Below, one piece after another: positions 50,397 through 59,734 of a stretch of 64,000 nucleotides of DNA. The stretch is from JADJPO01 sp963724535 (GTDB lineage: Bacteria > Actinomycetota > Actinomycetes > Actinomycetales > Kineosporiaceae), in contig CAVRVD010000013.1 in assembly GCA_963724535.1 (NCBI GenBank), forward strand, positions 124,001 to 188,000. Reading direction: 5' to 3'. The notes beneath the pieces are model-generated. The model had not been told where the DNA came from. It ran no database searches and saw only the letters and a list, made by a program, of their open reading frames with translations. Numbering within the stretch: the stretch's first letter is position 1; every line of letters begins with the position of its first letter. Both the position numbers and the translations under genes were made by a program.

Positions 50397-51353
50397 ATGT
50401 CGCTGACGAGCCGGGCGGCACTGGACGCCGCCGGCGTCGTGGAGCCGCCGCTGCGCCACGCCTACGAGGCATGCCGCACCCTGCACCGTCAGCACGGGCG
50501 CACCTACTATCTGTCCACCATGCTGCTGCCGCCGGCCAAGCGTCCCTACGTGTGGGCGCTGTACGGGTTCGCGCGACGGGCGGACGAGTTCGTTGACTCC
50601 CTCACCGACCCCGACCCGCAGGCGCTGTTGGACTGGGGCAAGGCGTTCCTGGACAACCTGTCCACGATCGGCCAGCCCGGTGGCCGGCCGCACGAGGTGG
50701 ACCACTCGGACCCTGTGGCGCTGGCGATGGCGCACACCATGCGGCGCTGGAGCCTGCCTCGGGCACACGTCGAGGCGTTCCTGGAGTCGATGCAGCTCGA
50801 CATCACCGTGATCGGCTACCCGACCTACGCCGACCTGGAGCAGTACATGTACGGCTCGGCGGCGGTGATCGGCCTGCAGATGCTGCCGATCCTGGAGCCG
50901 ATGGCCCCTGAGGCCGGAGCCCGCGCCCGGACCCTGGGCGAGGCGTTCCAGATGACCAACTTCATCCGCGACGTCGGAGAGGACCTGCAGCGCGGCCGGG
51001 TGTACCTGCCCCAGGAGGACCTCGACATGTTCGGGGTGACCCGACAGCTGCTCGCCGCCGGGCGGGTGACCCCGCCGATCCGGGAGCTGCTCCGGTTCGA
51101 GATCGAACGGACCCGGGCGCTGTACGCGTTCGCCGAGCCCGGCATCGACATGCTGCACCCGACCAGCCGCGACTGCGTGCGGACCGCGTTCCACCTCTAC
51201 GGCGGGATCCTCGACGAGGTCCAGGCGGCCGGCTACCAGGTTCTGGCGCAGCGGGTCAGCGTGCCGCTGCGACGCCGGCTGGCGGTGGCGCTGCCGGCCT
51301 GGCGGCAGGCCCGCGCCACCCGGCGGGAGGAGGAGCGCTGGCAGGCCGCCTGA
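50397..51353 (+). CDS. crtB: Phytoene synthase (CrtB)
   Basis: CrtB joins two geranylgeranyl diphosphates into phytoene. The 318 residues have the squalene/phytoene synthase signatures: YYLSTMLLPPAKRPYVWALYGFARRADEFVD (first Asp-rich site) and GEAFQMTNFIRDVGEDLQRGR with VYLPQEDLDMFGV (second site). It overlaps no neighbour. With idsA and crtI it makes a complete early carotenoid pathway; later tailoring genes are not in this window. Confidence 0.95.
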   Translation: MSLTSRAALDAAGVVEPPLRHAYEACRTLHRQHGRTYYLSTMLLPPAKRPYVWALYGFARRADEFVDSLTDPDPQALLDWGKAFLDNLSTIGQPGGRPHEVDHSDPVALAMAHTMRRWSLPRAHVEAFLESMQLDITVIGYPTYADLEQYMYGSAAVIGLQMLPILEPMAPEAGARARTLGEAFQMTNFIRDVGEDLQRGRVYLPQEDLDMFGVTRQLLAAGRVTPPIRELLRFEIERTRALYAFAEPGIDMLHPTSRDCVRTAFHLYGGILDEVQAAGYQVLAQRVSVPLRRRLAVALPAWRQARATRREEERWQAA

Positions 51354-51381
51354 GTTCTTCGGGCGGCGATGGGGACGAGGC

Positions 51382-51771
51382 TCAGAACGCCAGGGCCTGG
51401 GCCCGGCGGCGGACCTCGGTCTTGCGCCCGGCGCGCAGCGCCTGAAGTGGTGAGCCGGGCAGGGTCTCGTCGTCGGTCAGCAGCCACTGCAGCGCCTCGA
51501 CGTCGTCGAACCCGGCGTCATGCAGCACGGTCAGGGTGCCGGGCAGCTGAGCCAGGGTCCGGTCCTCGTCCAGCAGGTCGACAGGCACGCTGAGCACGGA
51601 CCGCTCACCTCGGCGGACGGCGATCAGGAACCGTTCCTGGACCAGGCGACGGACGCCGGTGACGTCCACGCCCAGCCGCTGCGCGGCGTCCGGAAGGGTC
51701 AGCCAACCGCCGACCAGGCGGTCGAGGTCGTCGTGACCGGGCCCGCTCGGCCCGCTCGCCCCAGCGTTCAT
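51382..51771 (-). CDS. Rv2175c-family DNA-binding protein
   Basis: A 129-residue protein matching the actinobacterial Rv2175c family: a winged-helix domain GWLTLPDAAQRLGVDVTGVRRLVQE followed by VLSVPVDLLDED and a C-terminal region GTLTVLHDAGFDDVEALQWLL. In Mycobacterium tuberculosis the protein is a substrate of the PASTA kinase PknL, whose counterpart lies about 1.7 kb away here. The N-terminal tail (NAGASGPSGPGHDD) has a Ser but no obvious Thr phosphosite. Transcribed divergently from the LysM transglycosylase. Confidence 0.88.
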   Translation of the reverse strand: MNAGASGPSGPGHDDLDRLVGGWLTLPDAAQRLGVDVTGVRRLVQERFLIAVRRGERSVLSVPVDLLDEDRTLAQLPGTLTVLHDAGFDDVEALQWLLTDDETLPGSPLQALRAGRKTEVRRRAQALAF

Positions 51772-51944
51772 CCGCCCAGGATGTCGCAGGGCGGGTGTCG
51801 ATGTCGCGCCGTGTCGTGCCGCAATTCGTCCCTTTGTGCGCTACGGTCACACACGCATCACAGAACCCACATGTCACATGCGTCTCAACGTGACGGCCAC
51901 AGGGCGGCCACGGGACGGCCACAGGACGGAAGGGACTCCCACCA

Positions 51945-53279
51945 GTGACCCCACGATCGAGGGACGGACGCCGCATCGCGCGCCACGCCTCAGGGACGTC
52001 GGACCACCTCGACCAGCTGACCGCCAGCGTCCCTGACGTGCTGCGCATCGCCGGTATCCCATTGGTCACCGCCGCACTGGTGGCCGGCGGCAACACGCCG
52101 GCGCACGGCGCCGCCGGTGCCCCCGGCGCCGCTCCCGGTGCCGGCGGCCTCCTGCCGACGGGCTCCGACGCGCGGGCAGGGGCGCTGACCCTGACTGCGC
52201 TCCCGGGCGGCGTCCCCGGGGCCGCCCAGCCCAGCTACACGGTCAAGCCGGGTGACACGGTGACCCACATCGCCGCCCGCACCGGCATCCCGATCCAGAC
52301 GATCATGACCGCGAACCAGCTGCCGCCGTCCGGCCTGATCCGGATCGGGCAGCAGCTCGTCCTGCCGGGGCTGAAGGCACCGCAGGCACCCGCCAAGCCC
52401 GCCGCGGCGCCGCCGGTGGTGCACACGGTGGCGGCAGGCGACTCGGTGATCGAGATCGCCGCCAGGCACCGGATCAGCCCGAACACGATCATCCGCGCCA
52501 ACAAGCTGGCCGCGCCACACCTCATCCATCCGGGCCAGAAGCTCGTGCTGCCCGGGGTGAAGCCGCCCGCACCGGCCAAGCCGGCCGCCAAACCGGCCGC
52601 CAAACCGGCCGCCAAACCAGCGACGACGACCTACATGGTCAAGGGCGGCGACTCCCTGATCGGGATCAGCCAGTCCCGCAAGGTGTTGCTGCCGATCGTG
52701 CTGGAGCTCAACGGGCTGACCCGGGCCAGCGTGATCCACCCTGGGCAGAAGCTGCTGCTACCGGCGCCGCCGAAGCCCAAGGTGCCCAACACCTTCCTCG
52801 GCCGCACCTACCCCGATGCCGTGGCCGAGGCCGCCGCCGCCAACCGGACCGCCCTGGCCAAGCGGAAGGTACCCGACCGCGACCAGATGCGCGCCATGGT
52901 GCACGGCACCGCGAAGTCCATGGGGGTGGACCCGGCACTCGCCCTGGCGGTGGCCTACCAGGAGTCCGGCTTCAACCACCGAGCGGTATCGCCGGCCAAC
53001 GCGATCGGCACGATGCAGGTCATCCCCGGCACCGGCAAGTGGGCCTCCGACCTTGTCGGGCGCAAGCTCGATCTGCTCGTGCCGCAGGACAACGTGACCG
53101 CCGGGGTGGCCGTGCTGGCCGCGCTGCTGGCCCGCGCCGACGAGGACGACGCCATCGCCGGGTACTACCAGGGGCTGGCCTCGGTGCGCAGCCGGGGCAT
53201 GTTCAAGGACACCAAGTCCTACGTGGCGAGCATCACCGCGCACCGCAAGAAGTTCGCCAACCAGCTCGCCGCCGGCTGA
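51945..53279 (+). CDS. LysM-repeat lytic transglycosylase
   Basis: A 444-residue secreted-type peptidoglycan hydrolase. After a hydrophobic N-terminal stretch (RIAGIPLVTAALVAGG) there are three LysM wall-binding motifs: YTVKPGDTVTHIAARTGIP, HTVAAGDSVIEIAARHRIS and YMVKGGDSLIGISQSRKV. Pro/Ala/Lys linkers (AAKPAAKPAAKP) separate them. The C-terminal domain (about 330-444) is lysozyme-like: DPALALAVAYQESGFNHRAV (catalytic Glu), SPANAIGTMQVIPGTGKWA and YYQGL. The GTG start has GGAAGG about 11 bp upstream. It may remodel the wall during growth. The region before it carries a short GACGGCCACAGG repeat but no clear riboswitch. Confidence 0.9.
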   Translation: MTPRSRDGRRIARHASGTSDHLDQLTASVPDVLRIAGIPLVTAALVAGGNTPAHGAAGAPGAAPGAGGLLPTGSDARAGALTLTALPGGVPGAAQPSYTVKPGDTVTHIAARTGIPIQTIMTANQLPPSGLIRIGQQLVLPGLKAPQAPAKPAAAPPVVHTVAAGDSVIEIAARHRISPNTIIRANKLAAPHLIHPGQKLVLPGVKPPAPAKPAAKPAAKPAAKPATTTYMVKGGDSLIGISQSRKVLLPIVLELNGLTRASVIHPGQKLLLPAPPKPKVPNTFLGRTYPDAVAEAAAANRTALAKRKVPDRDQMRAMVHGTAKSMGVDPALALAVAYQESGFNHRAVSPANAIGTMQVIPGTGKWASDLVGRKLDLLVPQDNVTAGVAVLAALLARADEDDAIAGYYQGLASVRSRGMFKDTKSYVASITAHRKKFANQLAAG

Positions 53280-53443
53280 GGCCCACCCGCCCCGCCGCCG
53301 TTTCCAACCTGCTTGAGCACTGCCCGACCACGTGCTCGCACGGTCCACCGGGGTCGACCCGAAGTCCGCCCCGGGGCCGGCTCCGGACGGCGGGTCCGGG
53401 CCGCAGCCGTCCCGCACCGCCGCGGTGATCATGGTCACGACCG

Positions 53444-53456
53444 TAGACTCCGGCGT
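53444..53456 (+). promoter_or_regulatory. Candidate leaderless -10 for the PASTA kinase
   Basis: TAGACT (53444-53449) lies 7 bp before the GTG at 53457. No Shine-Dalgarno sequence precedes this start, which supports both the start choice and leaderless transcription. Confidence 0.5.
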
Positions 53457-55634
53457 GTGGACACCACGGTTCGGGACCCGTTGGTCGGGCGAGTGCTCGA
53501 CGAGCGGTACGAGGTGGGGTCCCGCATCGCCCGCGGCGGCATGGCGACGATCTACGCCGCGCTCGACCGCAGACTGGACCGCCGGATCGCCCTGAAGGTG
53601 ATGCACCCGCACCTGGCCGACGACTCCGAGTTCGTCGAGCGGTTCATCCGGGAGGCCCGCTCGGCGGCCCGGCTGTCCCACCCGAACGTCGTCCAGGTCT
53701 TCGACCAGGGCAGCGACGGCGACGTGCTCTACCTGGCCATGGAGCTGCTGCCCGGCCGGACCCTGCGGGAGGTGATCACCGAGCGCGGCGTGCTCACCCC
53801 ACGTGAGGCGCTCACCGTCGCCGAGCCGGTGCTGGACGCGCTGGCCGCGGCGCACCGGGCCGGGCTGGTGCACCGCGATGTCAAGCCGGAGAACGTGATC
53901 CTCACCGACGACGGGCGGGTCAAGGTGGCCGACTTCGGGCTGGCCCGCGCGATCAGCGGCGGGGCCACCCAGACCGCGGTCCTGATCGGCACCGTCGCCT
54001 ACCTGGCCCCCGAACTGGTCGCCCGGGGACGTGCTGACGCCCGCAGTGACGTCTACGCGGCCGGGATCGTGCTCTTCGAGATGCTGACCGGGCGCCAGCC
54101 GTTCACCGGCGAGGTGCCGATGCAGGTCGCCTACCGGCATGTGCACGAGGAGGTGCCCAAGCCCTCCAGCCTGGTGCCCACCCTGCCCAGCGAGCTGGAC
54201 GACCTGGTGACCGCCGCCGCCGCCCGCGACCCGGACAACCGACCGGTGGACGCCGGTGCCTGGCTGACCGCGCTGCGCAAGGTCCGGACCGCACTGGCCG
54301 AGGACGTGCTCGACGCCCGGCCGATGGCCCCGGCGGTCGCGCCGTCCGGGTCGGGCGAGCAGCCCTTCGGAAGTCCGACCGAGCTGGTGGCGCCCGTGGT
54401 CCGGCCCAACCCCACCCAGACCCTCCCTCAGCTCAGCGGCCTGCGCAGGCTGCGCGAACGCAGCCGACGCGAGGCCGACGAGAACGACGGATACCCGGTG
54501 GCCGGCTTCGACGTCCTCGATGAGGCCGGGGAGAACGTCGACGAGGCCGACGCGGACCTCCACGACCGGGATGGGCCGGACGGGTCCAACGGGCCGGACG
54601 GGGGCCGCCGCGCCAGGTCAGAGGTGGGCGTGGACCAGGCCACATTTTCGGCCGGTCGCCAACGCAACGGCCGGGGTGCGGCGCCGGCCGACGCATCCGA
54701 ACCGGCCGCGGTCGTGGAGGCAGCAGAGCTACGTCAGCTGGCGCGGGCACGGCGCCGCCGCGGCCTACTCGGGCTGCTCGTTGTCATGGGTGTGACCCTG
54801 TCGCTGGCCCTTGGATCCTGGTACCTCGTCGCCGGGCCCGGGGCGTTCACGGTGACCCCGTCGCTGACCAACCTGACCGAGGTCGAGGCCCGTTCCGTGC
54901 TGCAACAGGACGGCCTGGAGATCCGGGTCGAGCAGGGCGACTACAGCGACACCGTCGAGAAGGGCCGGATTCTGCGCACCCGACCGAGCGCCGGTAACCG
55001 GATCCGCAAGAACGGGGCCGTCTCGGTCTACCTGTCCCAGGGGACGGCGGTGCGCGGCGTCCCGAAGCTCGTCGGGTTGGACCGCGAGCAGGCCGAACGG
55101 GCCCTGGAGAAGGCCGGACTGCAGCTGGGCGCGGTCTCCGAGAAGTACAGCGACACCGTCGACGAGGGCCGGGTGATCGGCACGGCGCCGGGAGCCGGCA
55201 AGGAGCTCAAGCTCGGCTCGGCGGTCAACGTGGTGTTCAGCAGGGGGCCCGAGCCGGTCCAGCTACCGGACGTCCGGGGCTGGTGGCTGGACGACGCCCG
55301 ACAGGCGCTCGCGGAGATCGGCCTGGTCGTCGAGGTCACCGAGGCCGTCAACCAGGACTTCGAAGCCGGTCGGGTGCTGGAGCAGGACCGACAGCCGGGC
55401 GAGACGGTGCTGCGGACCTCGACCGTGAAGCTGGTCGTCGCCCAACAGGAGCAGCTGGTCCAGGTGCCGGACGTCGTCGGTCAGGACGCCGACGCGGCCC
55501 GGGCGGAGCTGGAGCGGCGAGGCTTCCAGGTGGACAGCCGCGGCGGCGGGCCGTCCAACAAGGTGCGTGACCAGAAGCCCAACGCGGGCGAGGAGGCCGC
55601 GACCGGCAGCACCGTCACCATCCTGGTGTTCTGA
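53457..55634 (+). CDS. pknL: PASTA-domain Ser/Thr protein kinase (PknL-like)
   Basis: A 725-residue transmembrane kinase. The cytoplasmic domain (about 15-280) has the nucleotide loop IARGGMATIYAA, ATP Lys in IALKVMHPH, catalytic loop HRDVKPENVIL, DFG in VADFGLA and APE in LAPELV. A disordered linker rich in Arg/Asp precedes one membrane helix (about 436-460, LLVVMGVTLSLALGSWYL). Four extracellular PASTA repeats follow to the end (for example TPSLTNLTEVEARSVLQQDG and VPDVVGQDADAARAELERRG), which sense peptidoglycan fragments. The GTG start is supported by a TAGACT hexamer and by the kinase family start. The neighbours (Rv2175c homologue, DAHP synthase) match the mycobacterial pknL locus. Confidence 0.94.
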   Translation: MDTTVRDPLVGRVLDERYEVGSRIARGGMATIYAALDRRLDRRIALKVMHPHLADDSEFVERFIREARSAARLSHPNVVQVFDQGSDGDVLYLAMELLPGRTLREVITERGVLTPREALTVAEPVLDALAAAHRAGLVHRDVKPENVILTDDGRVKVADFGLARAISGGATQTAVLIGTVAYLAPELVARGRADARSDVYAAGIVLFEMLTGRQPFTGEVPMQVAYRHVHEEVPKPSSLVPTLPSELDDLVTAAAARDPDNRPVDAGAWLTALRKVRTALAEDVLDARPMAPAVAPSGSGEQPFGSPTELVAPVVRPNPTQTLPQLSGLRRLRERSRREADENDGYPVAGFDVLDEAGENVDEADADLHDRDGPDGSNGPDGGRRARSEVGVDQATFSAGRQRNGRGAAPADASEPAAVVEAAELRQLARARRRRGLLGLLVVMGVTLSLALGSWYLVAGPGAFTVTPSLTNLTEVEARSVLQQDGLEIRVEQGDYSDTVEKGRILRTRPSAGNRIRKNGAVSVYLSQGTAVRGVPKLVGLDREQAERALEKAGLQLGAVSEKYSDTVDEGRVIGTAPGAGKELKLGSAVNVVFSRGPEPVQLPDVRGWWLDDARQALAEIGLVVEVTEAVNQDFEAGRVLEQDRQPGETVLRTSTVKLVVAQQEQLVQVPDVVGQDADAARAELERRGFQVDSRGGGPSNKVRDQKPNAGEEAATGSTVTILVF

Positions 55635-55709
55635 GTCGGGCCCCCAGGACGCTCCCCCTCGCCATGCCGACCTGATCGCCGTCGCGGCACGGCACGGCGG
55701 CGCCCCGGC

Positions 55710-56303
55710 CTACTCCTGGTAGGAGTACCGCTCCTCACCCCACGGGTCGCCGTGCACGTGGTAGCCGCGCTCCTCCCAGAAGCCGCGCCGAGGTCCGCGC
55801 AGGTACTCCAGGGCACGCAGCCACTTCGGGCCCTTCCAGGCGTACAGGTGCGGCAGCACCAGCCGCAGCGGGAAGCCCCGCTCGGGGGTGAGTGGCTCCC
55901 CGTTCAGGTGGGTCGCGAGCACGGTGTGCTGGTGCGCCAGATCCTCCAGCCGCACCGTGGCCGAGTAGCCGTACTCGGCCCAGGTCATCACGTGGGTCAC
56001 CCCGGCCGCCGGCGGCACCGTCTCGAGCAGAGTCCGACCCAGCACCCCGCCCCAGACGTTGTCGGACGTCGTCCAGCGCTTCACACAGTGCATGTCGGCG
56101 ACCACCTCATGCACTGCCAGCTCCCCGAACCGGGTCATGTCCAGATGGTGCTCGGCGCCGTCCGCGGTGGCACCGTTCACCGTCAGGCGCCAGGTGTCCG
56201 GTCGGAACTTGGGGACCGGCCCGTAGTGCACCACCGGGAGCTCTCCGACCAGCTTCTGGCCAGGAGGTAGGGCGGCGGCGTCGAACCCACCGGCGTCCGT
56301 CAC
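55710..56303 (-). CDS. Molybdopterin-dependent sulfite-oxidase-family protein
   Basis: A protein of about 197 residues with the sulfite-oxidase molybdopterin fold. The Mo-ligating Cys is in VADMHCVKRWTTSDNVWGG. Other family segments are LPVVHYGPVPKFRPDTWRLTV, LNGEPLTPERGFPLRLVLPH and the C-terminal WEERGYHVHGDPWGEERY. It lacks a signal peptide and a dimerisation domain, as in the short actinobacterial YedY-like enzymes. Methionine-sulfoxide reductase activity is possible, but no membrane MsrQ partner is adjacent. The GTG with an AAGGA site is favoured; an ATG 9 bp upstream would add three residues. Confidence 0.9.
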   Translation of the reverse strand: MTDAGGFDAAALPPGQKLVGELPVVHYGPVPKFRPDTWRLTVNGATADGAEHHLDMTRFGELAVHEVVADMHCVKRWTTSDNVWGGVLGRTLLETVPPAAGVTHVMTWAEYGYSATVRLEDLAHQHTVLATHLNGEPLTPERGFPLRLVLPHLYAWKGPKWLRALEYLRGPRRGFWEERGYHVHGDPWGEERYSYQE

Positions 56304-56373
56304 ACAGGCCATCCTTGCACTTCGACGACGCTGCTCCGGACACCGGTGCAGCCCACGCCGGCAGTGCAGCGGT

Positions 56374-57774
56374 TCAGCGCTCGGCGAGACCTTCGGCTAC
56401 CAGGAAGGCCATCTCCAGGGCCTGCTGGTGGTTCAGCCGCGGGTCGCACAGCGTCTCGTACCGGCTGGCCAAGCCTGCATCGTCGATCAGCGTCGCCCCG
56501 CCCAGGCACTCGGTGACGTCGTCGCCGGTCAGCTCGACGTGCATCCCGCCTGGCACCGTCCCGAGCGCGCCATGCACCTCGAAGAAGCCGCGCACCTCGT
56601 CCATCACGTCCTCGAACCGGCGGGTCTTGTACCCCGACGCCGACTCGAAGGTGTTGCCGTGCATCGGGTCGCACACCCACAGCACGTGCGAGGCATCTTC
56701 GCCCAGCCCGTCGACCAGCTCGGGCAGCACCTCCCGGATCCGCCTCGCGCCCATCCTGGTGATGAACGTCAGTCGCCCCGGCTCCCGCTCCGGGTCCAGC
56801 CGGTCAATCAGCTCACGGGCCTGAGCCGCAGTCGTGGCCGGCCCCAGCTTGACCCCGATCGGGTTGCGCACCCGCGAGACCAGGTCGATGTGCGCGCCGT
56901 CCAGCTGCCGGGTCCGCTCCCCCACCCAGACGAAGTGCGCCGAGACGTTGTAGGGCGTCCCGGTCCGTGAGTCGATCCGGGTCAGCGGGCGCTCGTAGTC
57001 CAGCAACAGCGCCTCGTGGCTGGAGTAGAAGTCGACGGTGCGCAACGCGTCGAAGTCACCGCCGCAGGCGGCCATGAACCGCATCGCCCGGTCGATGTCG
57101 CGGGCCATCACCTCGTAGCGGACGTTCGCGTGGTTCGCCACGAAACCGCGGTTCCACTCGTGCACGTGCCGCAGGTCGGCGAACCCACCCTTGGTGAAGG
57201 CCCGGATCAGGTTCAGCGTCGCACTACTGGTGTGATAGGCGCGCAACAGCCGGCGCGGGTCCGGCATGCGACTGACCCGGTCGAAGGCGTAGTCGTTGAC
57301 CGAGTCCCCCCGGTAAGCAGGCAGTTCCACGCCCTCCCGGATCTCGGTGGGCTTACTGCGCGGCTTGGCATACTGGCCGGCCATCCGGCCCACCTTCACC
57401 ACCGGCATGCTGGCCCCGTAGGTGAGCACGACCGCCATCTGCAGCATCGTCTTGACGTTGTTGCGGATCCGGTCCGCGGTCGCGTCCACGAACGTCTCCG
57501 CGCAGTCACCGCCCTGCAGCAGGAACGCCTCGCCCCGGGCCGCCTCGGCCAGCCGGGCCTTCAGCTCGTCGCACTCACCGGCGAACACCAGCGGTGGGTA
57601 GGAGCTCAGCTCGTCGACGACGTCGGCGAGCGCTTCCGGATCGGGCCACTCGGGCTGCTGGGCGGCCGGCAGGGCCTGCCAGAGCTCGGCCAGGGCCGGG
57701 TCGTCCTGACGGGCGCGGAGCGCGGCCACAACGCCGTCGTCCGCCACCGGGGCGTGCTGCATGCTCATGCTCAC
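56374..57774 (-). CDS. aroG: Class II 3-deoxy-7-phosphoheptulonate (DAHP) synthase
   Basis: The first enzyme of the shikimate pathway, condensing PEP and erythrose 4-phosphate. The 466 residues are clearly the class II (plant/mycobacterial) type: LLQGGDCAETF (metal Cys), VKVGRMAGQYAKPRS (substrate Arg/Lys), NWCH-like segment replaced by SVNDYAFDRVSRMP, RTVDFYSSHEALLLDYE, MGARRIREVLP, WVCDPMHGNTFESASGYKTR and LTGDDVTECLGG. The GTG start lies 6 bp after a TAGTCT hexamer (leaderless); two ATGs follow within 12 bp. In mycobacteria the orthologue is also near pknL. Confidence 0.94.
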   Translation of the reverse strand: MSMSMQHAPVADDGVVAALRARQDDPALAELWQALPAAQQPEWPDPEALADVVDELSSYPPLVFAGECDELKARLAEAARGEAFLLQGGDCAETFVDATADRIRNNVKTMLQMAVVLTYGASMPVVKVGRMAGQYAKPRSKPTEIREGVELPAYRGDSVNDYAFDRVSRMPDPRRLLRAYHTSSATLNLIRAFTKGGFADLRHVHEWNRGFVANHANVRYEVMARDIDRAMRFMAACGGDFDALRTVDFYSSHEALLLDYERPLTRIDSRTGTPYNVSAHFVWVGERTRQLDGAHIDLVSRVRNPIGVKLGPATTAAQARELIDRLDPEREPGRLTFITRMGARRIREVLPELVDGLGEDASHVLWVCDPMHGNTFESASGYKTRRFEDVMDEVRGFFEVHGALGTVPGGMHVELTGDDVTECLGGATLIDDAGLASRYETLCDPRLNHQQALEMAFLVAEGLAER

Positions 57775-57786
57775 CGGGCAAGACTA
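57775..57786 (-). promoter_or_regulatory. Candidate leaderless -10 for DAHP synthase
   Basis: TAGTCT (complement of 57781-57786) lies 6 bp before the GTG at 57774, with no ribosome-binding site. Confidence 0.45.
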
Positions 57787-57835
57787 GGTGAGCGGTGGGC
57801 TCCGACCCGAACCGCTTTCGGCATCCGCAGGACGA

Positions 57836-59734
57836 TCATGCCGGACGGCGGGGCCGCCATAGCCCCTGCCGCTGCCCGTCAAACGGGGCGACGACCTCCC
57901 CGACCAGGTCGTAGTCCCCCGGGAACGCCCTGTCCAGCACCGCCGTCGCGTGGTCCGCGACCGCGTCGTCCTGGCCGACCGGAACGAGCAACCAGGCCTG
58001 TTGCCACGCCATCGGATCCTCCTGGCGCAGCGCGAACGCGGCCGACCCTGCCGGGTCCGGCCAACCGGGAAAGGCCGGTAGCAGCACCGACGGCGCCCGC
58101 CCGTCCACGACGAGTACGGACGCGGGGTGCCAGGTCAGGTCGAGCAGCGGCGTGCCGGGGGTGAAGCCACCCAGGTCGGCCAGCGCCCGCAGACCGTCGA
58201 TCCAGGACACCGTGTCGGCGTCCAGCAGAAGCGGCGGCGACCCGGCCGTCACCGACCGGGGGATGGTGTGGGCGTCCAGGGTCGCGATCCGGTAGGGGGC
58301 CCGTTCCCGGGTGGTGGGCACCAGGACGGCGCCGAGCAGGACGGCCGCAGCAGCCACGGCGCCGACGGCAACGTCGCGCCCGGGCCGGGGCAGCGCGGCC
58401 ACGCCGAGGACGGCGGCGGCCACCAGCACCGGGAACGCTCCGTGCAGCTGGGTCGAGTACTCGACGTTGGTGCCGACCGGGTAGACCACGCCGAGCGCGG
58501 TCAGCGCGGCGGCCGCCAGCGCGGCCCGCCCGGGACGGCCGCTGGCCGTGACCGACCGTCCGATGGCGCGCAGCACCAGGAGCAGCAACGCGGTGAGCAC
58601 CCCCGCCTCGGCGAGCATCACGGCTGCGGGCGCGGACAGGCCGAGCCCGGCGACGCCCCCCGGATAGACCGGCAGGATCCGAGCCAGCACCAGCGCCCAG
58701 ACCCCGGTGACCGTCACGGCCAGCACCAGTCCCGGCCACGCACCCGAGGACGCGCTCGCGAGCGCCGCCGCCACCAGAGCCGCGAGCACCAGCAGCGGCA
58801 GCAGCACCAGGTACGGCGCGGGCCGGTCCACGAGCACGTTGCGCAGCCCGGCCAGGACCGTGCCCGGTACCGCACCGGCCGCGTAGTGCCCGGGGTCGAC
58901 GACGGCCAGCATCGCGGCGGCGCGCCGGTAGGCGGCGGCGGTCTGCACCGGCGAGGCGACCAGCGCCGTGTGCAGCACCGCCAGCACCGATCCGGCGATC
59001 AGCCCTGCCGCCGCGGCCCCGGCCAACCGGCCCCGGACCGCGCGGGAGGCGCCCACCACCAGCACCGCGAGGACGACCACCGACACCGCGGCCGCGGCCA
59101 GCGCGGTGGTGGCCTTGCCCACCGCCGTCCAGAACAGCCCGACCGCGACCAGCGCCCCGGGGGCGCGGCCGGCCCACCCGGTCCCAACGGCGTCCTCGAC
59201 GCTCGTCCGGAGCAGGTCGAGCAGCCCCGCGGCGACCAGCATCAGCCCGAGGGCGGCGAACCAGTTGTAGCTCGGCGTACGGACGAACACGGTGTAGTAG
59301 CACAAGGCCACCCCGACCAGCGCCGGCGGCCAGGCGCCGCGCAGCCACGCCGGCCAGGGATCGCTGCCGACCTGCTCGGCGCAGCGACGCACCGCCCGGG
59401 CCAGCACCAGCGCCACTGCGACGAGCAGCGCGGCGGCCAGCACTCGCAACGCCCCCAGATCGTCACCGACCAGGCGCAGCAGCGGACCGGAGTACCAGCC
59501 GAACACCCCGTTGAACGCCTTGTCCTGCGCCCAGGGCTGGGCCGCCATCAGGTAATGGCTCTCGTCCATGGCGTCCAGGCCACGGTCGATGTCGGCCAGG
59601 ACGGCGCGCAGCACCGGCAGGTCCGCCAGCCAGGTCACCGCCGCGGCCGCCGGAGCGGACCATCCGGACCGACCCGCCCACCCCGCCCATCGCCCGGACG
59701 GGGCACGACGCGCCGCCTCAGGCGGTGCGCTCAC
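57836..59734 (-). CDS. GT-C-like polytopic membrane protein
   Basis: A 632-residue membrane protein with about 12 hydrophobic helices and a C-terminal soluble domain (about 500-632). The first loop after the N-terminal helix contains LDAMDESHYLMAAQPWAQDK, a D-E-x-x-Y-L arrangement like the catalytic acidic loop of GT-C glycosyltransferases, so a lipid-sugar-dependent glycosyltransferase is plausible but unproven. The C-terminal domain (for example PRSVTAGSPPLLLDADTVSW) is extracytoplasmic by topology. The GTG start has a GAGGAG site and overlaps the acyltransferase stop by 17 bp, so the two are co-translated. Confidence 0.72.
   Translation of the reverse strand: MSAPPEAARRAPSGRWAGWAGRSGWSAPAAAAVTWLADLPVLRAVLADIDRGLDAMDESHYLMAAQPWAQDKAFNGVFGWYSGPLLRLVGDDLGALRVLAAALLVAVALVLARAVRRCAEQVGSDPWPAWLRGAWPPALVGVALCYYTVFVRTPSYNWFAALGLMLVAAGLLDLLRTSVEDAVGTGWAGRAPGALVAVGLFWTAVGKATTALAAAAVSVVVLAVLVVGASRAVRGRLAGAAAAGLIAGSVLAVLHTALVASPVQTAAAYRRAAAMLAVVDPGHYAAGAVPGTVLAGLRNVLVDRPAPYLVLLPLLVLAALVAAALASASSGAWPGLVLAVTVTGVWALVLARILPVYPGGVAGLGLSAPAAVMLAEAGVLTALLLLVLRAIGRSVTASGRPGRAALAAAALTALGVVYPVGTNVEYSTQLHGAFPVLVAAAVLGVAALPRPGRDVAVGAVAAAAVLLGAVLVPTTRERAPYRIATLDAHTIPRSVTAGSPPLLLDADTVSWIDGLRALADLGGFTPGTPLLDLTWHPASVLVVDGRAPSVLLPAFPGWPDPAGSAAFALRQEDPMAWQQAWLLVPVGQDDAVADHATAVLDRAFPGDYDLVGEVVAPFDGQRQGLWRPRRPA

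Noticed and set aside
51772..51944. ydaO-type (c-di-AMP) riboswitch before the LysM transglycosylase
   Set aside because: Such switches control similar genes, but this 170-bp region lacks a recognisable core; only short GACGGCCACAGG repeats are seen.
55635..55709. Terminator between the PASTA kinase and the molybdopterin oxidoreductase
   Set aside because: Some GC-rich complementarity, but no convincing stem and no T-tract.
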